Source of the DNA: Mediannikoviicoccus sp037890055 | GTDB lineage: Bacteria; Bacillota; Clostridia; Tissierellales; Peptoniphilaceae | Direction: 5' to 3' (one strand) | NCBI GenBank assembly: GCA_037890055.1 | Contig: JBBKBD010000001.1 | Length of the DNA stretch: 64,000 nt | In this document: one piece after another, positions 53,610-62,320 of the stretch | How the letters are laid out: every line of letters starts with the position of its first letter | Numbering within the stretch: the first letter of the stretch is position 1 | Made by a program: the position numbers and the translations under genes | The notes under the pieces: generated by a model | Seen by the model: only the letters and a program-made list of their open reading frames with translations | Told to the model about the DNA's origin: nothing | Databases searched by the model: none

Positions 53610-55643
53610 TTATTCTTCGCTATCTTCGTTTTCGTCAAGCTTAGCTGCAATTAAATCTCCTAGATTATGTTCTAATTCTTGATTTTCATATTCAGGAGCT
53701 TTTTCTTGTTTAGGTTTTGGAGACTTCTTTGGTTGTGGTCTTGGTTTTGCTTCAGGTTTTTCCTTAGTTTCTTTTATACTTAAAGCAATTCTCTTGCTTT
53801 CAGGATTAATTTCTAATATCTTAGCTTCTATTTCATCTCCAATGTTAAGCTCATCTGATGGCTTTTCAACATGTTCATATGAAATTTGTGAAACGTGTAC
53901 TAAACCTTCAACACCTTCTTGAAGTCTTACAAAAGCGCCAAAGTCTAGAAGATTAACAACTTCTCCTTTAACAATATCTCCCTCTTTATTATTTTCCATG
54001 AATTCTTCAAAAGGTTTCTTTGTTAATTGTTTTAATCCTAGAGAAATTCTATTTCTTTCTCTATTAGCTCTTAATATTTTTACTTCAATTTCGTCGCCTA
54101 CTTTTAGAACATCTGATGGATGATTTATTCTCTTCCAAGAAATGTCAGAGATGTGAATTAAACCATCTACTCCTCCTATGTCGACAAAAGCTCCGAAATC
54201 AGTTAATCTTTCAACTCTTCCTTCTATTACTTTACCAACTTCAATGTTTTCCCAAGCTTCGTCCATTTTCTTTTGAAGTTTTGCTTCTTCAATAACTCTG
54301 CTTGATAAAACAAGTCTTCTCTTCTTTTCATCTAAGTTGATTATTTTACATTCTAAAGTTTCACCAACATAAGGAGATAAATCCTTGACAAAAGTAGTAG
54401 CAACTTGTGATCCTGGAATAAAAGCGTTAATATCAAATACAGTTGCTAAAAGTCCACCTTTAACTAGCTTTGTAACCTTAGCTTCAACTGTTTCATCATT
54501 TTCTGAAATTTCTACTAACTTTCTCCAATTCTTTAAACCTTCTACTCTTCTAGTTGAAAGAACTACATTACCTTCACCATCATCTAGTTTGATAACATAA
54601 ACTTCAACTTCTTGACCTTCTTTAAAAAGATCTCTAGGTTTAGCATCAGGATCAGATGAAAGCTCATCTTGCTTAATTATCCCGTCTGAAGTGTAGCCAA
54701 TGTTGACCATAACTTCAGAATCAGTAACGTAAATAACGCTACCCTTAACCACGTCTTTAGGGTATATCTTTGTAATACTACCCTCTACTTGCTCCATAAA
54801 TTCGTCTTTGCTGTAATTATCCATTACTTGAACAACCTCCTCAATTATCCAAGCAGGTGTGGATGCACCCGCCGTAATTCCTATTTTATTATATTTACAT
54901 ACTTCTTGTAAAGATAAATCATCTATGGTTTCAATCATAAATGTATTTTTACAATGCTTTTTGGACAATTCAAAGAGCTTGTTAGTATTTGAGCTCGTTC
55001 TTCCTCCTATAACAACCATTGCATCAACTGTCTTTGCCAGTTCAATAGTCGCCTGTTGTCTATTCTTCGTTGCATTGCATATTGTATTTTTTATCACTAC
55101 ATTAGTATTGCTATCCTCTATTATATCAGATAATTCAAAAAATTTCTCGTAAATGTTTGTAGTTTGTGAAATTATATATAATTTGTCTAGTCCAACTACT
55201 TTTTTTGCTTCATCTGCTGAATTAATTATAATAGGTTCTTTCTTTAAATGTCCTGCCATAGCTATGATTTCAGGGTGTTCTTTCTTTCCTATAATAACTA
55301 TTTTATATCCTTCTTCCTCAGCCTTTTGAATCCTTTTGTAAATAGACAAAAGCACAGGGCATGTGCAGTCTATAACATTGTATCCTAATTCTTTATACTT
55401 TTCTATATTTTCCAGTGTTTCCCCATGGCTTCTAATTATTATATTTGCTTCTTCATGTGTAAGTGTTGGATTATTTTCTATTTTAAATCCTAAACCTTTC
55501 AATCTATTTACTTCCTGAGGATTATGAATCAAATCTCCAGTTGCAATTGTATTTATATTAGATTTTAAAGTTTCTTCAGTTTTTTCTACGGCATTTTTTA
55601 CGCCAAAACAAAATCCTGAGTGATCCGCAATTATAATTTCCAT
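53610..55643 (-). CDS. IspH-ribosomal protein S1 fusion
   Basis: The 677-residue protein joins two functions. Residues 1-280 are IspH (HMBPP reductase, last step of the MEP isoprenoid pathway) with the cluster cysteines in SGFCFGVKNAVEK, DCTCP and NTICNATKNRQ. Residues 300-625 carry four S1 RNA-binding repeats, the last two with DFGAFVDIGGVDGLIH and DFGAFVRLQEGVEGLVH. A proline/lysine-rich tail follows. The fusion is common in Clostridia. The ATG at 55643 follows GAGGAG and lies one base after the plsC stop. Whether the S1 part acts on ribosomes is not certain. Confidence 0.95.
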   Translation of the reverse strand: MEIIIADHSGFCFGVKNAVEKTEETLKSNINTIATGDLIHNPQEVNRLKGLGFKIENNPTLTHEEANIIIRSHGETLENIEKYKELGYNVIDCTCPVLLSIYKRIQKAEEEGYKIVIIGKKEHPEIIAMAGHLKKEPIIINSADEAKKVVGLDKLYIISQTTNIYEKFFELSDIIEDSNTNVVIKNTICNATKNRQQATIELAKTVDAMVVIGGRTSSNTNKLFELSKKHCKNTFMIETIDDLSLQEVCKYNKIGITAGASTPAWIIEEVVQVMDNYSKDEFMEQVEGSITKIYPKDVVKGSVIYVTDSEVMVNIGYTSDGIIKQDELSSDPDAKPRDLFKEGQEVEVYVIKLDDGEGNVVLSTRRVEGLKNWRKLVEISENDETVEAKVTKLVKGGLLATVFDINAFIPGSQVATTFVKDLSPYVGETLECKIINLDEKKRRLVLSSRVIEEAKLQKKMDEAWENIEVGKVIEGRVERLTDFGAFVDIGGVDGLIHISDISWKRINHPSDVLKVGDEIEVKILRANRERNRISLGLKQLTKKPFEEFMENNKEGDIVKGEVVNLLDFGAFVRLQEGVEGLVHVSQISYEHVEKPSDELNIGDEIEAKILEINPESKRIALSIKETKEKPEAKPRPQPKKSPKPKQEKAPEYENQELEHNLGDLIAAKLDENEDSEE

Positions 55644-55644
55644 G

Positions 55645-56214
55645 TTACTCCTCAATATTGTATATTTTCTTATAAACTTCCATTGTTATCTCTTTATTAG
55701 TATCTCTTCCAAATTCTTTAAAGTCTTCAGGGTAAACCAAATCTCTAAAGCTCACTTTTATAGGTCTGAAAATTTTGTATTCAGTATCTATATATACAGG
55801 AAGTATAGGTGCTCCAGTTCTATTTGCAATCATCCCTACGCCTTCCTTAATATTATCCACTGAAATTGTTTTGACTCTAGTCCCTTCTGGAAATATGCCT
55901 AGAACATCTCCACTCTTTAATATGGAAATGGCAGTTCGAACGCTCTTTAGGTCTGTCTTTGATCTATTAACTGGAAAAGCACCAAGTTTTTTCATAAAAT
56001 AACCTAATACCGAGTTGTTGAATAGCTCTTCTTTTGCCATAAAAAAAATTTTTCTATCACAAACCTGTGCAAGTACAACTGGATCTAATGCACTAGTGTG
56101 ATTGGCGCAAATTATTAAAGAACCATCTTTTGGAAATTTATCTTTATCATACACTTCAAATTTAAAAAATAATTGAAGCATACCTCCACAAAAATCTTTT
56201 AAAACTTTATACAT
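55645..56214 (-). CDS. plsC: 1-acyl-sn-glycerol-3-phosphate acyltransferase
   Basis: This 189-residue acyltransferase converts lysophosphatidate to phosphatidate. It has the catalytic NHTSALDP (His39, Asp44) and FPEGTR (108-113) motifs. It is membrane-associated through a hydrophobic N-terminus. It overlaps the cmk end by 8 bases. Clostridia commonly have cmk-plsC-ispH in this order. Confidence 0.93.
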   Translation of the reverse strand: MYKVLKDFCGGMLQLFFKFEVYDKDKFPKDGSLIICANHTSALDPVVLAQVCDRKIFFMAKEELFNNSVLGYFMKKLGAFPVNRSKTDLKSVRTAISILKSGDVLGIFPEGTRVKTISVDNIKEGVGMIANRTGAPILPVYIDTEYKIFRPIKVSFRDLVYPEDFKEFGRDTNKEITMEVYKKIYNIEE

Positions 56215-57091
56215 CTATACCTCTTATAATATTAATAATTTTTTCTACAACCTCTCTTAAAGTCATTTCTGTACTATCTATCAAATGCGCATCTTCCGCT
56301 TGTTTAAGAGGAGAGATTTTTCTATTTGAATCTAGTACATCCCTAGCCTTTAAGTCTTCTAAAATCTCTTCATAACTTTTGTTTAAAGAAGATTTTTCAT
56401 CTTTAAAGCGCCTCATGGCTCTTTCCTCAGCTGTTGCAGTTATAAAAAATTTATATTTTGCATTTGGGAAAACTACCGTTCCTATATCTCTACCATCTAG
56501 TACAATAGACTTTCCATTTGAAATATTTCTTTGTAAATCAACAAGAACTTCTCTAACAATAGAAATGGCTGAAACTTTAGAAACATTTTTTGTAACTTCG
56601 TCTCCTCTTATTGCTTTCGAAATATCTTCTCCATTTAAAATAACACTGTCTTTTTCAATGTCAATATTTATATTTCCTATAACTTTTCTTATTTTTTCTT
56701 CGGTTAAGCTTATATTTTCTTTTAAAAGATAATAGGTAAATGCTCTATACATGGCCCCAGTATCTAAATAACTTATATCAAGTATCTTAGCAATTTCTTT
56801 TGCTACAGTACTCTTTCCAGAAGCTGAAGGTCCGTCAATCGCAATGACAAAATATTCTTTTTCCAATATTTCTATAATAATATCCTTATTATCTTTATCT
56901 TCTAATATTGATGTATTTACAAATCCTTCAAAATTAAACTTAACTAGGTGATTTAAAACTTCTTTGTAGTTTTCAGGAATTGTTATAAGCACATCGTTTT
57001 TAGTAGTATCAATTCTTTTTAATTCTTCATAAATAAGATTTGCAATATCTTCGCTACTTTTACCTTCTAATTTTGAATTTTTAATTATCAT
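56207..57091 (-). CDS. cmk: Cytidylate kinase with unusual N-terminal extension
   Basis: Cmk phosphorylates CMP and dCMP. The kinase spans residues 80-294 with P-loop GPSASGKST (87-95), LDTGAMYRAF and VLDGRDIGTVVFP. It is preceded by about 79 extra residues (KLEGKSSEDIANLIYEELKR and onwards) that a normal 220-residue Cmk lacks. No internal ATG, GTG or TTG near residue 80 offers a shorter start that I can see, and AAGGAAG precedes the ATG at 57091, so the extension is probably translated. Its function is unknown. Confidence 0.92.
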   Translation of the reverse strand: MIIKNSKLEGKSSEDIANLIYEELKRIDTTKNDVLITIPENYKEVLNHLVKFNFEGFVNTSILEDKDNKDIIIEILEKEYFVIAIDGPSASGKSTVAKEIAKILDISYLDTGAMYRAFTYYLLKENISLTEEKIRKVIGNINIDIEKDSVILNGEDISKAIRGDEVTKNVSKVSAISIVREVLVDLQRNISNGKSIVLDGRDIGTVVFPNAKYKFFITATAEERAMRRFKDEKSSLNKSYEEILEDLKARDVLDSNRKISPLKQAEDAHLIDSTEMTLREVVEKIINIIRGIDV

Positions 57092-58313
57092 TACAATCTT
57101 CCTTTATGCTACTTCCTGCAAGAAAGCCTGTAGAGTAGGCAATTTGTAAATTATATCCTCCAGTAAATGCATCTACATCTATTACTTCTCCTACAAAGTA
57201 CAGATTTTCCACCTTTTTAGATTCCATTGTGGAAGAGTCCAGCTCCTTTACTTCTACTCCGCCTCTTGTTATTATTGCTTCATTAAAATCTCTAATACCA
57301 TTTATATTAAAGTCAAAACTTTTAATGTTTTGCACAAGCCTTTGTCTTTCTTCTTTAGTAATTTGATTTATCTTTTTATCCCTTGGAATATTGGAAATTT
57401 CTAAAACAGGCTTGATTAACGACTTAATAAGTAGATCCTTTAAACCATTTTCGATATCCTTATTGATATATTTGTTGAAATCTCGATTTATTCTATCATC
57501 TAACTGATTATAATTCAAACCAGGCTTCAAATCTATTGATAAGGAACATTTCTCCTTTGGATAGATTAATGATGATAGACTTAGTATTGTAGGTCCTGAT
57601 ATTCCAAAATGAGTGAATAGTGCTTCTCCAAACTCCTTTTTAAAAGCCTTGCCATTTTTATTTAAAGTAACTTCTACATTCTTTAAGTTAACTCCTAAGA
57701 GCTCTTTATGAATAGAACTATTTAAATTAAGTCCCACAAGGCCTGGATAGACTTCTGTTACTTTCATTCCAAAGTTTTTTGCAAATTTATAGCCATCTCC
57801 AGTTGAGCCAGTGGACTTATAAGAGTTTCCACCAGTGGCAATTACAAGATAGTCGCATGAAAAACCACGACTCTTGGAGTATAACTTAAATTTATCATCT
57901 ACTTTTTCTATATACCTTATATCTTCATCAAAAATAAGATTAATACCTTTGTCATTTAATATTTTTTTAAATGTTTTTATAACATCTGAGGATTTATCTG
58001 AAGTGGGAAAAACTCTATCCCCCCTTTCAACTTTGTATTCCAAACCATATTCATTTAACAAATTTAAAATATCCATATTGCTAAAAGAATAAAATGCAGA
58101 ATACATAAATTTTTCATTTCTGTTAATTTCTGGAAAGAATTCAGATATATCCTTGTAATTTGTTATATTGCATCTACCCTTGCCAGTAATATATAATTTT
58201 TTACCAAGTTTTTCATTTTTTTCTATAATGGTCACATTATTATTTTCATTTTTCGCTGCAATGGCAGCCATCATTCCTGCAGGGCCACCACCAATAACTA
58301 TAACTTCTTTCAT
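57081..58313 (-). CDS. HI0933 family flavoprotein (BaiN/YtfP-like)
   Basis: This 410-residue NAD(P)/FAD-dependent oxidoreductase has the Rossmann motif GGGPAGMMAAIAA (8-20), GKGRCNITN, ATGGNSYKSTGSTGDGY and the C-terminal GEVIDVDAFTGGYNLQIAY. The substrate is unknown. It overlaps cmk by 11 bases and the methyltransferase gene by 4. Confidence 0.9.
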   Translation of the reverse strand: MKEVIVIGGGPAGMMAAIAAKNENNNVTIIEKNEKLGKKLYITGKGRCNITNYKDISEFFPEINRNEKFMYSAFYSFSNMDILNLLNEYGLEYKVERGDRVFPTSDKSSDVIKTFKKILNDKGINLIFDEDIRYIEKVDDKFKLYSKSRGFSCDYLVIATGGNSYKSTGSTGDGYKFAKNFGMKVTEVYPGLVGLNLNSSIHKELLGVNLKNVEVTLNKNGKAFKKEFGEALFTHFGISGPTILSLSSLIYPKEKCSLSIDLKPGLNYNQLDDRINRDFNKYINKDIENGLKDLLIKSLIKPVLEISNIPRDKKINQITKEERQRLVQNIKSFDFNINGIRDFNEAIITRGGVEVKELDSSTMESKKVENLYFVGEVIDVDAFTGGYNLQIAYSTGFLAGSSIKEDCNDN

Positions 58314-58867
58314 TTTATTTTCTCCAACATAATTATAAAAGGAGGATTATTTTTTTGATTTATAAAATCAAATTTAATAATTTCAAACTCCTTTTGATTT
58401 AGTTCGCTTAAGTATTTTTCAATATGTATAGCTTCTTCTAATCCAGATGGATGTCCAGGGTAGAATGTAATAAATACCCTACCATTTGGATTTAACATTT
58501 CTAGTAATACATCAAGACTTTTAATTACCTTTTTATAATTAGTTACAATTTTTTTATCGCCTTTTGGCAGGTACCCCAAGTTATAGACCGCAATATCTAT
58601 TTTTTCCTTTACATATTCACCTATGTACTCATGGCTATCTAAAATAAGGTTGATTTTAAACAACTCGTTTTCTGAAAATTTATCTTTTGTATTTTGAATA
58701 CTAAGCTCTTGAATATCAAATCCATAAAAAACACTTTCTTTTCCCAAAGTTCTAAAGAGTTTTCTTAGGTCATTTCCATTACCAAGGGTCATATCAACTG
58801 CAACCAAATTCTTATCCTTATAATCTTGTAAAAAAAGATTTAGTATTCCATTGCAATTCTTAATCAT
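58310..58867 (-). CDS. class I SAM methyltransferase, MnmM (YtqB)-like
   Basis: This 185-residue protein of the family annotated as rRNA methylase (PF06962) has the SAM-binding AVDMTLGNGND (23-33), the NLGYLPKGDK catalytic region and FYPGHPSG. In Bacillus the homologue YtqB (MnmM) methylates nm5s2U34 of tRNA to mnm5s2U. The same role is likely here given the family match. It overlaps both neighbours by a few bases. Confidence 0.85.
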   Translation of the reverse strand: MIKNCNGILNLFLQDYKDKNLVAVDMTLGNGNDLRKLFRTLGKESVFYGFDIQELSIQNTKDKFSENELFKINLILDSHEYIGEYVKEKIDIAVYNLGYLPKGDKKIVTNYKKVIKSLDVLLEMLNPNGRVFITFYPGHPSGLEEAIHIEKYLSELNQKEFEIIKFDFINQKNNPPFIIMLEKIK

Positions 58868-59219
58868 TGCAACAACTTCCCTTTAAAAAATCTAAAATGT
58901 AGATTGGAGATTTTGGAAGTAAGTCTTCTAAAATTTCATTTTCATAGTTAAGATATTCAAACCCCAAATCATAAACCTTTGAAGCTGTTGCTCTAAGATA
59001 GAAATTTTTATCAAAAAAATCAAAATCTCCTATAACTTTAAAGTCTTTTAAATAACATTTTTTGCAATCAATTTCTATTTGAGAGTACCCAACTATTTCT
59101 TCATCTTCAAATAATGTAAAAAATATTTCTGGTTTTTCATAATTTGAACTTAGCTTAATATTGTATTCTTCTCTAAAGTACAATAAGTCATTTGGATTTG
59201 AATCTTTAACAACAAGCAT
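58860..59219 (-). CDS. small GNAT-like hypothetical protein
   Basis: This 119-residue protein has no family I can name. The central pattern (EEIVGYSQIEID, YLKDFKVIGDFD, FYLRATASKVYDLGFEYL) resembles the core strands and helix of a shortened acetyltransferase, but a clear acetyl-CoA loop is not visible. It ends with a Cys-Cys pair (GSCCND). It is coupled by overlap to both the pseudouridine synthase and the methyltransferase genes. Confidence 0.6.
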   Translation of the reverse strand: MLVVKDSNPNDLLYFREEYNIKLSSNYEKPEIFFTLFEDEEIVGYSQIEIDCKKCYLKDFKVIGDFDFFDKNFYLRATASKVYDLGFEYLNYENEILEDLLPKSPIYILDFLKGSCCND

Positions 59220-59908
59220 TATAAACTCCTTAAGTAATCTATTTCTTCTTTTGTAAGTTTTCTAAATTTTCCCTCAGGTAAATTTTTATCTCTTATTTTT
59301 CCTATGGAAATTCTATTTAAGTCAATAACCTTACATCCAATATAATCAAACATTCTTCTAACCTGTCGGTTTCTCCCTTCGGATATAGATATTTGGTACT
59401 TGAAATTAGAAGTCTTTTTTATTTTGCATCTTTTGGTTAAATATCCATCCATGGGTATTCCCTTTTTTAATGTTTCTAAATCCACTTCTTTAGGCTTTTT
59501 ATCTAAAGTGACTTCATAGGTTTTAAAAATATCTTTTTTTGGATGTGTCAATTTATAAGTTAGTTCTCCATCATTTGTAATAATAATTATTCCTCTACTG
59601 TCTTTATCAAGCCTTCCAACTGGATATAACCTTTCATTATAGTCAATTAAATCTATAACTGTTTTTTCAGCATATGGATCTTCTACTGTGGATACATAAC
59701 CAACAGGTTTGTTCAAAAGAAAATATTTGAACTTTTGGGATGGAGTTACTACCTCTCCATCTAGCTTAACAACATCATTCGGTAAAACTTTGGTTCCAAG
59801 TTCTTTAACTATTTTCTCATTAATACTTACCCTTCCTTGAGATACTATTTCATCTGCCTGCCTTCTTGAACAAATTCCACTATGAGCAAGGTATTTATTA
59901 ATCCTCAA
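59219..59908 (-). CDS. RluB/RsuA family pseudouridine synthase
   Basis: The 229-residue enzyme has an S4 RNA-binding domain (1-60: LAHSGICSRRQADEIV), the catalytic GRLDKDSRG with Asp101, and EGRNRQVRRMF. It follows scpB, the position of rluB in Bacillus, where the product makes a 23S rRNA pseudouridine. The start is TTG after AGGTGG, overlapping scpB by 11 bases. Confidence 0.9.
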   Translation of the reverse strand: MRINKYLAHSGICSRRQADEIVSQGRVSINEKIVKELGTKVLPNDVVKLDGEVVTPSQKFKYFLLNKPVGYVSTVEDPYAEKTVIDLIDYNERLYPVGRLDKDSRGIIIITNDGELTYKLTHPKKDIFKTYEVTLDKKPKEVDLETLKKGIPMDGYLTKRCKIKKTSNFKYQISISEGRNRQVRRMFDYIGCKVIDLNRISIGKIRDKNLPEGKFRKLTKEEIDYLRSL

Positions 59909-60437
59909 CTTTATCCACCTCTAAAAATAACTGTTCAACTTCACTTTTTTGTGGAAGGTGTTTTATATCAACTAAATCAAATACCCTTAGAAATTCATCT
60001 GTTGTGCCATAAAGAATTGGTCTTCCGATTTGCTCTAATCTTCCAACTTCCATTATCAAATCTCTTGAAAGTAATGTATCGATAGGACCTTGCGATCTAA
60101 CTCCTCTAATCTCTTCAATTTCAATTCTTGTAATTGGTTGTTTATAAGCTATAATTGACAAAACTTCCATGGATGAATTTGTGATGTTTTTGTTTTCATT
60201 TTTGTTAACTAACTTCTTAACATAGTCTAAATTGGTTTCCTTTGTTACGTATTGAAAATTATCCCCATATTGTTTTAACTCCAGTCCTCTATCGGAAGAG
60301 TCACAGTCAAGCACCATTTCATTAAGTATTTTTTTAGTCTCTCCAGGAGTTTTTTCTATTATCTTTGCAATTTCTTTATATGAAAGTGGTTCACCCCATA
60401 TATATAATAATGATTCAATTATAGATTTATAATTCAT
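59898..60437 (-). CDS. scpB: Segregation and condensation protein B
   Basis: ScpB (179 residues) is the winged-helix subunit of the SMC-ScpAB condensin. It has YIWGEPLSYKEIAKIIEK, SSMEVLSIIAYKQPITRIEIEEIRG and the following RGV motif. The ATG at 60437 follows AAGGTG, whereas a GTG 6 bases upstream lies in the ribosome site. It overlaps scpA by 11 bases. Confidence 0.94.
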   Translation of the reverse strand: MNYKSIIESLLYIWGEPLSYKEIAKIIEKTPGETKKILNEMVLDCDSSDRGLELKQYGDNFQYVTKETNLDYVKKLVNKNENKNITNSSMEVLSIIAYKQPITRIEIEEIRGVRSQGPIDTLLSRDLIMEVGRLEQIGRPILYGTTDEFLRVFDLVDIKHLPQKSEVEQLFLEVDKVED

Positions 60438-61161
60438 TTTCACACCTTAATTCTATGAATATTTCATCAAAGTTTCCATTTTGATAAAGTTTAACTTCAC
60501 TTATTTTTAATAGTTCCAATATGGAAAGAAATAGAGTTATCATTTCACTTACGTGCATATTATCATGGAAAAAATCTGAAAAATTCTTCTTTGTTCTAGG
60601 TCTTAAATTATCCCTGATAACATCCATGTATTCATCTACAGAAAATTCTTCTCTTTGCAATATATCAAACTTTTCTAAGTTTTTTTGCCTCTTTTCAATT
60701 CTGTTTAGCACTTTACATAACTCGTTATAAAGTATTGTGCCATCTCCAATTATTTTATTTTCTGTTTTGTCTTCAAAAAAATCGGACAAATCTTCCTGCA
60801 ACTTAGGATATGAACTGTCCGCCTTATCTTTGTGTTTTTGTAATTCTTGTGAAAGTTCTTTAATCTTTTTATATTCTCTAAGTCTTGTTAAGATCATTTC
60901 TTCTGTAACTGTTTCTTCTTCGTCTAAAAATTCATTTTTTGGAAGAAGTTTTTTTGACTTTATTTCAAGTAATGTACTTGCCAAAAAAACAAAATCCGCA
61001 ATATTTTCAGGGTTTATTGTCTTTAAAGTCTCTACTTCCCTGAGAAATTCCTCAGTTATGTCACTTAATTTTACAGTATAAATATCTATCTTATTCTTTT
61101 CTATTAAACTTAATAACAAGTCAAATGGACCTTGAAAATAATCTGTTTCTATTTTATACAT
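60427..61161 (-). CDS. scpA: Segregation and condensation protein A
   Basis: ScpA (244 residues) is the kleisin that bridges SMC heads. Its N-terminus FQGPFDLLLSLIEKNKIDIY and LLEIKSKKLLP are standard, with a C-terminal winged helix near FLSILELLKISEVKLYQ. It sits directly upstream of scpB. Confidence 0.95.
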   Translation of the reverse strand: MYKIETDYFQGPFDLLLSLIEKNKIDIYTVKLSDITEEFLREVETLKTINPENIADFVFLASTLLEIKSKKLLPKNEFLDEEETVTEEMILTRLREYKKIKELSQELQKHKDKADSSYPKLQEDLSDFFEDKTENKIIGDGTILYNELCKVLNRIEKRQKNLEKFDILQREEFSVDEYMDVIRDNLRPRTKKNFSDFFHDNMHVSEMITLFLSILELLKISEVKLYQNGNFDEIFIELRCENEL

Positions 61162-61164
61162 ATA

Positions 61165-61782
61165 CTACCCCAATAAACTATACATGAAATTTAAAACAAA
61201 ATCAGACATGGAAAGTATTACTTTAGATATTGAGCCTGTAAAAATAAGTGCCATCAATATCATATTTGTATATCTTTCAACGCTAAGTAGCTTATATGTT
61301 ACTTTGTCTGGTAAAAAAGTCATTATTATCTTTGATCCATCAAGAGGAGGTAGTGGTATTAAATTAAACACTCCCAATAGGACATTGTACTGCACCATGG
61401 ACTTAACAAATAAAATCAAATAAGGATTTGCATCCACCTTTAAAATTACAAAGTCAAATACTATTAGAAATAGAAAAGCCAACAAAAAGTTAGTCATTAT
61501 TCCTGATATGGAAACCAAAAAATCTCCTAATTTTCTCTTTCGAAAATTGTATGGATTAATCGGTACCGGCTTTGCCCATCCAAAATGGAATATCAAAAGC
61601 GAAAGTGTGCCCAGTGGTGATAGATGTTTTAAAGGATTTAGTGAGAGTCTTCCACTATCCTTTGCTGTTGTATCTCCCATGTAAAGTGCAGCTAATCCAT
61701 GTGCATTTTCATGTAGTATAAGCGATATTAAAAGAGCTGAATATATTACAGCATATGTTAATATGGTTTGAATATTAAACAT
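61165..61782 (-). CDS. site-2 protease family (M50) membrane protein
   Basis: This 205-residue multi-pass protein has the zinc motif HENAH (24-28) in its first helix and NLIPLPPLDGSKI, the second ligand region. Similar short M50 proteins (YwhC-like) occur beside scpA in many Firmicutes, with unknown substrates. It lies 3 bases upstream of scpA and abuts the Nudix gene. Confidence 0.9.
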   Translation of the reverse strand: MFNIQTILTYAVIYSALLISLILHENAHGLAALYMGDTTAKDSGRLSLNPLKHLSPLGTLSLLIFHFGWAKPVPINPYNFRKRKLGDFLVSISGIMTNFLLAFLFLIVFDFVILKVDANPYLILFVKSMVQYNVLLGVFNLIPLPPLDGSKIIMTFLPDKVTYKLLSVERYTNMILMALIFTGSISKVILSMSDFVLNFMYSLLG

Positions 61783-62310
61783 TTAACTTTTCCTAGCCTT
61801 CAGATATAAAAGCCCTATAATAGTCTTTGAGTCCTCAATCTTGCCTTCTTCAATCATATTTAGAGCTTCTTCTAATGTATACTCTTCAATATTTAAATCT
61901 TCTCCTTCATCCTCTTGTAAAGGGCTGGAGAATAAATCTGTAGCCAAAAAATAGGACATCTTTTCATCTGTAAAACCCGGAGATGAATAAGAATCAAAAA
62001 GATATTCAAAATTCTTTGCATCATACTTTATCTCTTCTTGTAATTCCCTTTGTGCCGCTTCTTTTGGAAGTTCATTTGATTCAATAAGCCCTGCAGGAAG
62101 TTCAAGCAACTCTTTGTCTACAGCCTTTCTATATTGACGAACAAATACAATTTTGTCACCTTTTAATGCAATTATGGTAACTGCATTTGAATGTTCGACA
62201 ATTTCTCTTTTTGAGTATTTTCTATTCTTAAGTTCCACAGTGTCAACTCTTAAATTTAAAATTCTTCCCTCATATATCATTTCAGATTTTATTGTCTGTT
62301 CTTTGCTCAT
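61783..62310 (-). CDS. Nudix hydrolase, ADP-ribose pyrophosphatase-like
   Basis: This 175-residue hydrolase has the Nudix box GLIESNELPKEAAQRELQEE (G-x5-E-x7-REUxEE) and FVRQYRKAVDKELLELPAG, typical of ADP-ribose pyrophosphatases such as NudF. The ATG at 62310 follows AGGAGAAA. A longer frame to 62352 would run into recN. The substrate is inferred. Confidence 0.9.
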   Translation of the reverse strand: MSKEQTIKSEMIYEGRILNLRVDTVELKNRKYSKREIVEHSNAVTIIALKGDKIVFVRQYRKAVDKELLELPAGLIESNELPKEAAQRELQEEIKYDAKNFEYLFDSYSSPGFTDEKMSYFLATDLFSSPLQEDEGEDLNIEEYTLEEALNMIEEGKIEDSKTIIGLLYLKARKS

Positions 62311-62320
62311 TTTATTTCTC

